Source: an uncultured Erysipelotrichaceae bacterium (GTDB taxonomy: Bacteria > Bacillota_I > Bacilli_A > Erysipelotrichales > Erysipelotrichaceae). Taken from it: a stretch of DNA of 7,925 bases. This document shows positions 1-5,361 of this stretch, one piece after another; the first letter of the stretch is position 1; each line of letters starts with the position of its first letter. Both the position numbers and the translations under genes were made by a program. Where the stretch lies: assembly GCA_902803275.1 (NCBI GenBank), contig CADCPE010000106.1, forward strand, positions 1 to 7,925, given 5' to 3'. The notes beneath the pieces are model-generated. The model saw only the letters and a program-made list of their open reading frames with translations. It was not told the DNA's origin and did not search any database.

Positions 1-403
1 AACTGTCATAGCCTTTGCAGCCTTCCGTTTCCGGATAGTAATGCAGAAAGAAATGGGATCTGCTCAAAAGATACCAGTCAAGACAGATGATATCAAAAGC
101 CTTCCATATATAAAGAATTAGGGCAAACCTGAATGTGAGCTGCCAGAAGCTGAAACCCCGTTTTATCCCGTCATAGCCTCCATATACAAAAACCAGTATC
201 ATCGCCGCCAAGGAAATGATAGCCAGCTCCCAGCCCATGATGTGAGCACCGGGAAAACGTTCGGGATGATCAAGTGCAGCTTCCTGGATATCCTTGGGTG
301 CCGTAGTAAAAAACCGTTTATCCTGTATCAGGGCGACAGCCGCATACAGAAGCAGACAAACGGATAGAATAAAAATGATTGCCAGCAGGATCGTAAGTCT
401 CAT
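1..403 (-). CDS. Hypothetical multi-pass membrane protein (3' end beyond window)
   Basis: An open frame runs from an ATG at 403 to the left edge without a stop, giving 134 codons. It is preceded by a purine-rich AAGGAAGG-like ribosome binding site. The protein has hydrophobic segments at about residues 3-25, 57-75 and 88-108, so it is an integral membrane protein with its N-terminus at the first segment. Between the first two segments lies a hydrophilic loop of about 30 residues containing FFTTAPKDIQEAALDHPERF. The visible end contains a DWYLLSRSHFF stretch and then YYPETEGCKGY. I do not recognise a named family or a catalytic motif. The start is only 34 nt downstream of the HMA gene on the same strand with no terminator between, so the two are probably co-transcribed. 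A role linked to metal handling is inference from position only. Confidence 0.75.
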   Translation of the reverse strand, partial: MRLTILLAIIFILSVCLLLYAAVALIQDKRFFTTAPKDIQEAALDHPERFPGAHIMGWELAIISLAAMILVFVYGGYDGIKRGFSFWQLTFRFALILYIWKAFDIICLDWYLLSRSHFFLHYYPETEGCKGYDS

Positions 404-437
404 CTTCTTTTCCTTCCTTTTCTGTCAAAGACTCTTT

Positions 438-689
438 TTATCTTGCGAAGAGCCCTTTCTTCTGATATGGTTTTACAGTTATTTCCTTGCATTCATAACC
501 CGTTTCTTTGATTGCCGCAAGCAGTTTTTGCTGATCAAATTCTCCTTCATAAAGAAAGGACGTTTCCCCCTTCTTGAAGGAAGATCTTACTTTCTTTGCT
601 TCAGGAAGATCCTTTCTGATCGTATCGTTCATATGTGCCTCGCACATTCCACAGGCCATGCCTTCTATCTTCAATACAACTTCATTCAT
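438..689 (-). CDS. Heavy-metal-associated (HMA) domain protein, copper-chaperone-like
   Basis: An 83-residue protein that is almost entirely one HMA (ferredoxin-like beta-alpha-beta-beta-alpha-beta) domain. It starts MNEVVLKIEGMACGMCEAH, and the MxCxxC metal-binding loop supplies C13 and C16. Proteins of this family bind Cu(I) or similar soft metals and hand them to P-type ATPases or other partners in the cytosol. The usual MTCGHC-type loop is here MACGMC, with Met rather than His before the second Cys. No His-rich or membrane extension is present. The ATG at 689 is chosen because GGAGG lies 5 nt upstream. An in-frame ATG at 716 has no ribosome binding site and sits against the palindrome, so it is unlikely. 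The gene leads a probable two-gene unit with the downstream membrane protein. The metal itself cannot be read from the sequence. Confidence 0.85.
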   Translation of the reverse strand: MNEVVLKIEGMACGMCEAHMNDTIRKDLPEAKKVRSSFKKGETSFLYEGEFDQQKLLAAIKETGYECKEITVKPYQKKGLFAR

Positions 690-694
690 AAAAG

Positions 695-701
695 CCTCCA
701 G
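695..701 (-). promoter_or_regulatory. Ribosome binding site deciding the HMA start
   Basis: On the minus strand CTGGAGG lies 5 nt before the ATG at 689. The alternative ATG at 716 has no comparable site, so this element settles the start. Confidence 0.75.
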
Positions 702-718
702 GTATACTTTATTCATTC

Positions 719-736
719 AGTTAGTTTTAACTAACT
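719..736. promoter_or_regulatory. Palindromic operator candidate (AGTTAGTT-TT-AACTAACT)
   Basis: Perfect 8-bp arms are separated by 2 nt, between the promoter -10 and the ribosome binding site of the HMA gene. A repressor bound here would cover the expected transcription start. The AT-rich TTAGTT...AACTAA form resembles operators of metalloregulators such as the DtxR/MntR or AdcR-like MarR families, but no regulator gene lies in the window and that assignment is inference. Confidence 0.55.
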
Positions 737-742
737 ACATTT

Positions 743-748
743 ATTATA
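743..748 (-). promoter_or_regulatory. Promoter -10 of the HMA gene
   Basis: A perfect TATAAT on the minus strand. The -35 is poor: TTTACT lies 15 bp and CTTTAC 16 bp upstream. The expected start of transcription falls in or beside the palindrome at 719-736, consistent with repression by steric block. Confidence 0.5.
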
Positions 749-776
749 CATCACAAATACCGCAGTAAAGCTCAAA

Positions 777-804
777 TAAAAAGGATCTTTTCAATACAGA
801 TCCT
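777..804 (-). terminator. Intrinsic terminator after the small Cys-rich gene
   Basis: On the minus strand AGGATCT and AGATCCT form a 7-bp stem with a 9-nt loop, followed by TTTTT. It lies about 50 nt after the stop of the gene at 853-1035 and just before the HMA promoter, so it separates the two transcription units. Confidence 0.75.
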
Positions 805-852
805 GTTAGATGATCAATGCTCTATAAAGATGACGATCGTCTGAACATGTCT

Positions 853-1035
853 TTAAAGCTGTCCGTCCTGCTTCAGCCATTCAGTGATCGCATCCATGCA
901 GAACGAACAGTCGTCAGCACAGTTCTCCTTCTTGGCCGGGCAGCGATCGCAATCAAAATACCAGCTCAAAAATGCCGCCATATCATCCAGGGACTGCTTT
1001 GTGATCTGATCATATCTGCTCTTCTTTTCAAACAT
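853..1035 (-). CDS. Small Cys-rich protein, putative zinc-binding, prophage-type
   Basis: A 60-residue protein with five cysteines in its second half: C29-x2-C32-x6-C39-x3-C43-x2-C46. The N-terminal part (SRYDQITKQSLDDMAAFLSWY) looks helical and the C-terminus is DAITEWLKQD. The arrangement of a helix, a Cys cluster and a final WL-K helix resembles short uncharacterised proteins common in Firmicutes phages and mobile elements, which I recall from general knowledge and have not checked. Four or more Cys suggest a structural zinc site. The ATG at 1035 is preferred because AGGAGG lies 7 nt upstream. The in-frame ATGs at 1059 and 1053 have no good site. It starts 48 nt after the methyltransferase stop on the same strand and is followed by a terminator, so it is probably the last gene of that unit. 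Function is unknown. Confidence 0.65.
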   Translation of the reverse strand: MFEKKSRYDQITKQSLDDMAAFLSWYFDCDRCPAKKENCADDCSFCMDAITEWLKQDGQL

Positions 1036-1042
1036 TTCATAT

Positions 1043-1048
1043 CCTCCT
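1043..1048 (-). promoter_or_regulatory. Ribosome binding site deciding the small-protein start
   Basis: AGGAGG on the minus strand lies 7 nt before the ATG at 1035 and downstream of the two longer in-frame ATG candidates, which favours the 60-residue product. Confidence 0.75.
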
Positions 1049-1083
1049 GTCATACGCATATCGATCCATTATATTCACAACAT

Positions 1084-1671
1084 TCACAGCTTTCTGCCGG
1101 CGACCTGATACATCTGATCGTTTGAGATTATCGTGCTCACCTGCAGGTGTTTAGAGAAGATCTTTGCGAGCTCCTCCGCATCCATCAGTTCGCATTTTAT
1201 ATCGGCGGATATATTCAGATGGTGTGCATTTATCCTGTCTCTGCTCATTCCGTGAGCTATCGTCAGTATTCCGCCTTTGTTCAGCAGACCGGAAAGATGA
1301 GCGATCAGCTTTTCCGCATCTAAAAAATGAGGAAAAGAATTATAGACGATAATGGAGTCATAGTCCTTATCGCTTTCAAATTCTTCGATATCTTTACAGA
1401 TGATCGTTACATTCTTGTTTCCGATGAATTTTGCCGAAACGATCTCACACATCTTTTCCGAGAAATCGACACCGGTAACGGATCTGACTCCTCTTTCAAG
1501 ATAATAGCTGATCATCACACCGGTACCGCAGGCGACATCGAGGATGTCTTTCCCTTTTGAAACCCCGGCATTGTCAAGAATGATATTCATGATCCTGTCA
1601 TCTTTGATCATGCCGTCATCCCATCCTGAAGCTAAACCGTTGAAGAAATCTTTTATCTTATTCTTGTCCAT
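1084..1671 (-). CDS. Class I SAM-dependent methyltransferase
   Basis: A 195-residue Rossmann-fold methyltransferase that would transfer the methyl group of S-adenosylmethionine to an unknown acceptor in the cytosol. Motif I is ILDVACGTGVM (about residues 43-53), binding the SAM methionine moiety. The acidic ribose-binding residue is in VTGVDFS (D69). Later come a CKDIEEF segment, typical for adenine contact, and YNSFPHF with LNKGGILTIAHG, which match motifs IV-VI. HGMSRDRINAHH near the end may help form the acceptor site. The frame stays open upstream to a GTG at 1719 (211 residues), but neither start has a clear ribosome binding site. The ATG at 1671 is chosen because MDKNKIKDFFNGLASGWD resembles the usual N-terminus of this family. 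It is the first gene of a probable pair with the small Cys-rich gene. Acceptor specificity cannot be told from sequence. Confidence 0.85.
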   Translation of the reverse strand: MDKNKIKDFFNGLASGWDDGMIKDDRIMNIILDNAGVSKGKDILDVACGTGVMISYYLERGVRSVTGVDFSEKMCEIVSAKFIGNKNVTIICKDIEEFESDKDYDSIIVYNSFPHFLDAEKLIAHLSGLLNKGGILTIAHGMSRDRINAHHLNISADIKCELMDAEELAKIFSKHLQVSTIISNDQMYQVAGRKL

Positions 1672-2010
1672 ATTCTCAGTTATCTTTTTCGTATATCTTT
1701 TTAATACAAGTGAACGCACCTATTTCTTAAAACAATGCGATCTGCTGTATTTATATAAAGCTATTATCTCACAACAGTCTGGGCCGCGATAACTGTGTAT
1801 TTCGTTTTAAGTATCTTGTTCAGTTTTTCGATCGTTCAGTCATGATGTTTATACCGCGATCCTGCTTCAGAAAAAAAGCGGAAATGATTCCGCTTGTTGA
1901 TAAGTCTTTTCTTATCTGCTTGTATCAGAACCTGCAGATCTCAGAGACAGGCTTCTGTATATGCCCATGTTTTCTTGAAAACTCTGAATGGTTAAAACCA
2001 GATGAAGTTT
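1672..2010. other. Intergenic region between methyltransferase and lipoprotein genes
   Basis: I see no convincing gene here. It holds the upstream region of the methyltransferase, including AT-rich stretches with GATAAT and TATAAA but no clear -35. It also holds a strong minus-strand terminator (1871-1895), a short dyad GATAAG/CTTATC at 1899-1916, and a second possible terminator at the lipoprotein stop. A plus-strand frame crosses it but runs antisense into the lipoprotein gene and has no family resemblance. Confidence 0.6.
1871..1895 (-). terminator. Intrinsic terminator of the hydrolase-reductase-lipoprotein operon
   Basis: On the minus strand AAGCGGAA and TTCCGCTT form an 8-bp stem closed by a 4-nt loop, followed directly by a run of seven T. 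It lies about 115 nt past the lipoprotein stop and is the strongest end point for the operon. Confidence 0.8.
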
Positions 2011-2018
2011 CTATCTGG
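1991..2018 (-). terminator. Possible early terminator at the lipoprotein stop codon
   Basis: On the minus strand CCAGAT and ATCTGG form a 6-bp stem with a 9-nt loop, followed by TTTT. The hairpin includes the stop codon. It is weaker than the terminator at 1871-1895 and may act with it. Confidence 0.35.
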
Positions 2019-2493
2019 ACAGCACAATTACCACATCCCTGTTCCCCAGAAGATCTTTTAATCGTTCCTCTGAAAGATCGATGTGTCCGAGCCTTGTATA
2101 AGCCCAGGAATTGGAACCGTAAAAAACAACGATACTGTTTCCTGCATACAGAACGATATCTCCAGGACTCGTTGTGATCTGCCTGTCATCTCTGATGATG
2201 CTTTGTCCAAGCTCGCCGACCTGCTCAAAACCACCGTACATGGACATCTGGATGCTCAAAGGCTGATCAGATATCATATCCATGATCACCCTTAGCGAAT
2301 CGTTGTCTTCCCATGTCACCGGAACTTCTGTTTCATTGATAGTCAGTTTCATCTCTGTATTTACCTCATCATCATATGTCTGTACTGTTTCCGCCTTATC
2401 TTCTTCCTGTTTTGCGCCTGCGTTTGAATCAGAACATCCTGAAAGCAGGATCAGTAATAAACATAATACAGTTGTCCTCTTTCTCTTCATCAT
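2011..2493 (-). CDS. Cyclophilin-like domain lipoprotein
   Basis: A 160-residue exported lipoprotein. Residues 3-6 are basic (KRKR), 8-17 are hydrophobic, and LSGC at 17-20 is a lipobox, so cleavage should leave lipidated C20 on the outer face of the membrane. A charged linker follows (about 21-46). The domain from about residue 48 has the hallmarks of the bacterial cyclophilin-like fold: MKLTINETEVPVTWEDNDS, then QMSMYGGFEQVGELG, then TTSPGDIVLYAG and NSIVVFYGSNSWAYTRLGHI. Such proteins resemble cyclophilins in fold, but isomerase activity has generally not been shown and their role is unknown. The ATG overlaps the reductase stop by 4 nt (ATGA), so translation is probably coupled. It is the last gene of the operon. 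Its extracytoplasmic position beside two soluble enzymes is unusual and unexplained. Confidence 0.85.
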   Translation of the reverse strand: MMKRKRTTVLCLLLILLSGCSDSNAGAKQEEDKAETVQTYDDEVNTEMKLTINETEVPVTWEDNDSLRVIMDMISDQPLSIQMSMYGGFEQVGELGQSIIRDDRQITTSPGDIVLYAGNSIVVFYGSNSWAYTRLGHIDLSEERLKDLLGNRDVVIVLSR

Positions 2494-3587
2494 CTTTTTT
2501 CCATATACTCCCTGATCTGCTGCATCCTGTCAGACTGATGTACGGAAAACGGGCATCTGGAATCACAGTGTCCGCATCCAATGCAGTCGGAAGCATTAAC
2601 TTCCAGCGTCTTGTAATGCTCGATCGCCATCTCATCACCTGCCAAGGCAAGATCATAATACTTGTTTACCAGGCCGATATCAATGCCCATCGGGCAGGGT
2701 TTGCAATGGTTGCAGTAGACACATCTTCCTGATGTGCGTATCTTCGCAAAAGAAGAGATGATCGAATAATCAAGTTCCTCATCTTTCCTGTTATAGTATT
2801 CCAGCAGAGCTTCCACTTCCTTTACGGATTTTGCACCAGGCAGGGCCACGAGGACGCCGGGCTTATCCAGCACATATTTTAGACACTGGTAGATACTCAT
2901 AGCTTTGCCGAAAGGCGAAGTCTTTTCATCCAGAAGCTGTCCGCCAGAGAATGGTTTCATGACGGATATGCCGATACCATCCTTCTCACATCTTCGGTAG
3001 ATCTTCTCTCTTTCTTCCACTTCTCCATAGGCATATTCGCCCTGACCGTAGTCGTAACCGGGATTTATCGAAAACATCAGCATATCCACATCCGCTTCAT
3101 CAAGGATCCTGTTGATCACTTTCGGCGTGTGGGAAGAAAGACCGATATGCCTTACTATCCCCTTTTCTTTCAGCTGCAGGATATAGTCATAGATGCCGTT
3201 TCTTTTAAAAGTCTCCCAGTCGTTTAATTCATCCTGGCAGTGAATGAAGCCGTAATCGATATAGTCGGTCCTCAGCTGTTTCAGCATCCATTCAACCGAA
3301 TTCTTTACAGTATCAAGATCAAGAGACCAGCCGTAATCGCCCTTGGTGTAATCAGCTCCGAAGTGGATCTGATAGTAGATCCTGTCCCTGTATTCATGCA
3401 GGGCTTCACCATAGATAGGAAAGCTTTCACCATGTCCTGCAGCCAGATCAAAATAGTTGATGCCGCCTTCCACCGCTTTTCTTAAAGCTTTTACAGCTTC
3501 TTCCATCCCTGCTTCAAACATATAGGAAGAACCGATACCGATCTCCGATATCCTGTCTCCCGTTTTTCTGTTGATCCTGTATTTCAT
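2490..3587 (-). CDS. Aldo/keto reductase with C-terminal [4Fe-4S] ferredoxin-type motifs
   Basis: A 365-residue cytosolic protein of the aldo/keto reductase (AKR) superfamily, with a TIM barrel at about 1-275 and an Fe-S tail at about 285-350. Barrel marks are NYFDLAAGHGES (D47), LRTDYIDYGFIHCQD (H116), RHIGLSSH and GISVMKPFSGGQLL. The tail carries C289-x2-C292-x2-C295-x2-C298-P and a classic C335-x2-C338-x2-C341-x3-C345-P, consistent with one or two [4Fe-4S] clusters. Ordinary AKRs reduce carbonyls with NADPH through a Asp-Tyr-Lys-His tetrad. Here the Tyr position reads His52 and the Lys position reads His75 by my alignment, so standard hydride chemistry may be altered. The Fe-S tail suggests electron transfer in an anaerobe. 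The start overlaps the hydrolase stop by 4 nt (ATGA), with AGGA 11 nt upstream. Substrate is unknown; an aldehyde or other electrophile is inferred from the regulator. Confidence 0.9.
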   Translation of the reverse strand: MKYRINRKTGDRISEIGIGSSYMFEAGMEEAVKALRKAVEGGINYFDLAAGHGESFPIYGEALHEYRDRIYYQIHFGADYTKGDYGWSLDLDTVKNSVEWMLKQLRTDYIDYGFIHCQDELNDWETFKRNGIYDYILQLKEKGIVRHIGLSSHTPKVINRILDEADVDMLMFSINPGYDYGQGEYAYGEVEEREKIYRRCEKDGIGISVMKPFSGGQLLDEKTSPFGKAMSIYQCLKYVLDKPGVLVALPGAKSVKEVEALLEYYNRKDEELDYSIISSFAKIRTSGRCVYCNHCKPCPMGIDIGLVNKYYDLALAGDEMAIEHYKTLEVNASDCIGCGHCDSRCPFSVHQSDRMQQIREYMEKR

Positions 3588-4567
3588 TTCAGATAAGTCC
3601 TAAAGAATGTTTCGATCCTGTCAAAAGGAATATAGCCTCGATCTCCGCCGTCATAAAGATCAGTATGTACTGCGTCCGGAATGATCAGAAGCTGCTTATT
3701 ATCGCCGTTCAATAACCGGAATGCATCCCTGCTCATGTAGCAGGAATGGGCCTTTTCACCATGAATCATCAAAACGGCACTGTCGATCTCTCCTGCATAT
3801 GTGAATAAACGGGTATTCATCAAAGAGGTTCCCGCCGTAGCATTCCAGCCGTTTGTCGAATTAAGAGAACGGGGATGATAGCCTCTTTCTGTCTTGTAGT
3901 AATCGTGATAGTATTCAAGAAAGAAAGGCGCATCTTCCGGAAGCGGATCGACAACGCCGCCCTGACGCTTGTATTCACCGTTTCGGTAATCTTTCGTGCG
4001 CTGCGTATTGATAGCCTCTCTGGCCGCTTTCCTTGCCTCCTTACTATCATTTTCATCAAAATATCCGTTTCCTGCAATACGTGACATATCATACATCGTG
4101 GATGTGACGGTCGCTTTTACTCTGGTATCGATACATGCGGTCTGCAGAGCCATACCGCCCCAGCCGCAGATGCCGATAATGCCAATCTTTTCATGATCGA
4201 CTTCCTCGTGAACGCTCAGAAAATCGACTGCCGCCTGAAAGTCCTCGACATTGATATCCGGTGAATGCATGGCTCTTGGATGACCGCCTGATTCGCCAGT
4301 GAAAGAAGGATCGAAGGCAATCGTCAAAAAGCCTCTTTCTGCCATGGTCTGAGCATACAGACCTGAAGCCTGTTCCTTGCAGGCACCGAAAGGTCCAGAG
4401 ACCGCTATTGCCGGAAGTTTTCCCTCATAGTGCCTGGGTTTATACAAATCTGCGGCGAGGGTGATCCCGAAATGATTGATAAAAGTCACTTTTTCATGAT
4501 CTGCTTTTTCACTTTTCGAAAAAGTCTTGTCCCAATCTTCTGTCAGTTTCAGTTTTTCCTTTTCCAT
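3584..4567 (-). CDS. Alpha/beta hydrolase with Cys nucleophile
   Basis: A 327-residue cytosolic alpha/beta-hydrolase, first gene of the operon. The nucleophile elbow reads GICGWGG, so the catalytic residue is Cys134 instead of the usual Ser, as in dienelactone hydrolases. AVSGPFGACKEQ should form the oxyanion region, and FDPSFTGESGG is the typical strand-loop after it. The likely His is H301 in DAVHTDLYD, and E271 in HGEKAHS lies near the acid position. A cap-like insert of about 80 residues rich in charged and Tyr residues lies between (about 165-245). No signal peptide is present. The start at 4567 has AAGGAG 5 nt upstream. An in-frame TTG at 4585 would place that site inside the gene and is rejected. 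Family members are annotated as hydrolases of unknown substrate. With the reductase it could process an activated ester, lactone or thioester. Confidence 0.88.
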   Translation of the reverse strand: MEKEKLKLTEDWDKTFSKSEKADHEKVTFINHFGITLAADLYKPRHYEGKLPAIAVSGPFGACKEQASGLYAQTMAERGFLTIAFDPSFTGESGGHPRAMHSPDINVEDFQAAVDFLSVHEEVDHEKIGIIGICGWGGMALQTACIDTRVKATVTSTMYDMSRIAGNGYFDENDSKEARKAAREAINTQRTKDYRNGEYKRQGGVVDPLPEDAPFFLEYYHDYYKTERGYHPRSLNSTNGWNATAGTSLMNTRLFTYAGEIDSAVLMIHGEKAHSCYMSRDAFRLLNGDNKQLLIIPDAVHTDLYDGGDRGYIPFDRIETFFRTYLK

Positions 4568-4572
4568 CCTAT

Positions 4573-4578
4573 CTCCTT
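4573..4578 (-). promoter_or_regulatory. Ribosome binding site deciding the hydrolase start
   Basis: AAGGAG on the minus strand lies 5 nt before the ATG at 4567. It would be inside the coding sequence if the in-frame TTG at 4585 were the start. Confidence 0.75.
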
Positions 4579-4605
4579 GAAACAATTCTGTTTTTCATTT
4601 ACAAT
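4577..4605 (+). promoter_or_regulatory. Promoter of the MerR gene
   Basis: TTGAAA (4577-4582) and TACAAT (4600-4605) are separated by 17 bp on the plus strand, a good housekeeping sigma-factor promoter. Transcription should begin near 4612, just before the dyad at 4617-4636, so the regulator can bind its own leader region and may limit its own expression. Confidence 0.6.
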
Positions 4606-4608
4606 CAT

Positions 4609-4639
4609 ACTGTAATACCTAAACCTGACTTTAGGTCAA
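4609..4639 (-). promoter_or_regulatory. MerR-type promoter of the operon, 19-bp spacer
   Basis: On the minus strand TTGACC (-35, 4634-4639) and TACAGT (-10, 4609-4614) are 19 bp apart. This overlong spacing is the hallmark of promoters that MerR-family activators untwist. The dyad lies inside the spacer, as expected. An alternative -10 (TATTAC, 16 bp) is possible but less convincing. Confidence 0.7.
4617..4636. promoter_or_regulatory. MerR operator dyad ACCTAAA-N6-TTTAGGT
   Basis: Perfect 7-bp arms flank a 6-nt centre (CCTGAC). The dyad covers the spacer of the minus-strand operon promoter and touches its -35 hexamer. The divergent MerR protein encoded at 4668-5105 is the obvious ligand. Confidence 0.7.
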
Positions 4640-4667
4640 GTTTTTTAAAAAAATAAGGAGTAAACTC

Positions 4668-5105
4668 ATGTATACGATCGGCCAGATATCCGAAATGTTC
4701 AATATTCCCATCTCTACTCTTCGCTATTACGACAAGGAAGGTCTCTTCCCTGAGATGGAAAGGCGATCAGGGATCCGTCGCTTCTCCGAGAAAGAAGTTG
4801 AAGCGCTTAGAGTGATCGAATGTCTGAAAGCCTCAGGTCTTGAGATCAGGGATATCAAGCAGTTCATGAAATGGTGTGTAGAAGGACCTTCGACTTATTC
4901 AAAAAGAAAGGATCTCTTCGAAAAAAGAAAAAAGGCCGTTGAAGAAGAAATGAAACAGCTTCAGAAGACGATGGATATGCTGAAATTCAAATGCTGGTAC
5001 TATGAAAAAGCAATCAAAGACGGAAATGAAGATCGTCTGAATCAGATGCTGCCCGACCATCTTCCAAAAGAGATACAGAAACTCTACGACAGCGCTCATA
5101 GCTAA
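4668..5105 (+). CDS. MerR-family regulator, AdhR/NmlR-like
   Basis: A 145-residue DNA-binding regulator. Residues 1-38 form the winged helix-turn-helix (YTIGQISEMFNIPISTLRYY, then GLFPEMERRSGIRRF). Residues 39-70 complete the DNA-binding domain, and 75-120 are a charged coiled coil for dimerisation. There is no large ligand domain. Cys52 lies in VIECLKASGL, which aligns with the stretch holding Cys52 of Bacillus subtilis AdhR, the residue known to sense aldehydes. C70 and C108 are further cysteines. No Cys-rich C-terminal metal site is visible, arguing against mercury or copper sensing. AAGGAG lies 7 nt before the ATG. The gene is divergent from the hydrolase-reductase-lipoprotein operon, whose promoter has the 19-bp spacer it would activate. 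Sensing of an electrophile or aldehyde is inference from Cys52 and the target enzymes. Confidence 0.88.
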   Translation: MYTIGQISEMFNIPISTLRYYDKEGLFPEMERRSGIRRFSEKEVEALRVIECLKASGLEIRDIKQFMKWCVEGPSTYSKRKDLFEKRKKAVEEEMKQLQKTMDMLKFKCWYYEKAIKDGNEDRLNQMLPDHLPKEIQKLYDSAHS

Positions 5106-5120
5106 ACAGGAATCTGCGAT

Positions 5121-5144
5121 AAAAAAGGATCTGTCCATCTTTTT
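5121..5144 (+). terminator. Possible terminator after the MerR gene
   Basis: A short hairpin, AAAAGGAT against ATCTTTTT with one G-T pair and a 6-nt loop, ends in a T run 15 nt after the stop. The stem is AT-rich and weak, but position and T run fit. It shares the AAAAAGGATCT start with two other terminators in the window. Confidence 0.35.
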
Positions 5145-5361
5145 CGATCGTGCATTCCCTATATGACAGGAAAAGATCTTTGATCGGTTTAGACAAAAGC
5201 GATAATTCAACAGTCATGATCACGATACGATACAATCCAAAGAAACACCAGGAAAAGGCAGCTGTCTGACTGTGACTTTATTAAACAGCCAAAGCAGTCG
5301 GCTTGTCAGTATAAAACGGTTTCGTGCAAACACATTCCATGCAATATAATAGATGAGGTAT

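Noticed and set aside
294..734. 146-codon plus-strand frame
   Set aside because: It runs antisense to the membrane protein and HMA genes, is rich in Phe, Ser and Cys as expected for antisense reading, and matches no family.
1899..1916. GATAAG/CTTATC dyad as an operator
   Set aside because: Six-base arms in AT-rich DNA next to a terminator, with no promoter at the right position. It is probably chance or part of the terminator region.
1842..2177. 111-codon plus-strand frame
   Set aside because: Its 3' half is antisense to the lipoprotein gene, it overlaps the operon terminator hairpin, and it has no ribosome binding site or family features.
5014..5235. 73-codon minus-strand frame in the gap after the MerR gene
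   Set aside because: It overlaps the 3' end of the MerR gene and the candidate terminator, has no ribosome binding site and no recognisable motif. I see no gene in 5106-5361.
5345..5350. TATAAT just before the lysozyme start as its promoter -10
   Set aside because: Transcription would begin only a few bases before the start codon and after the 5353 ATG, and no -35 lies at the right distance.
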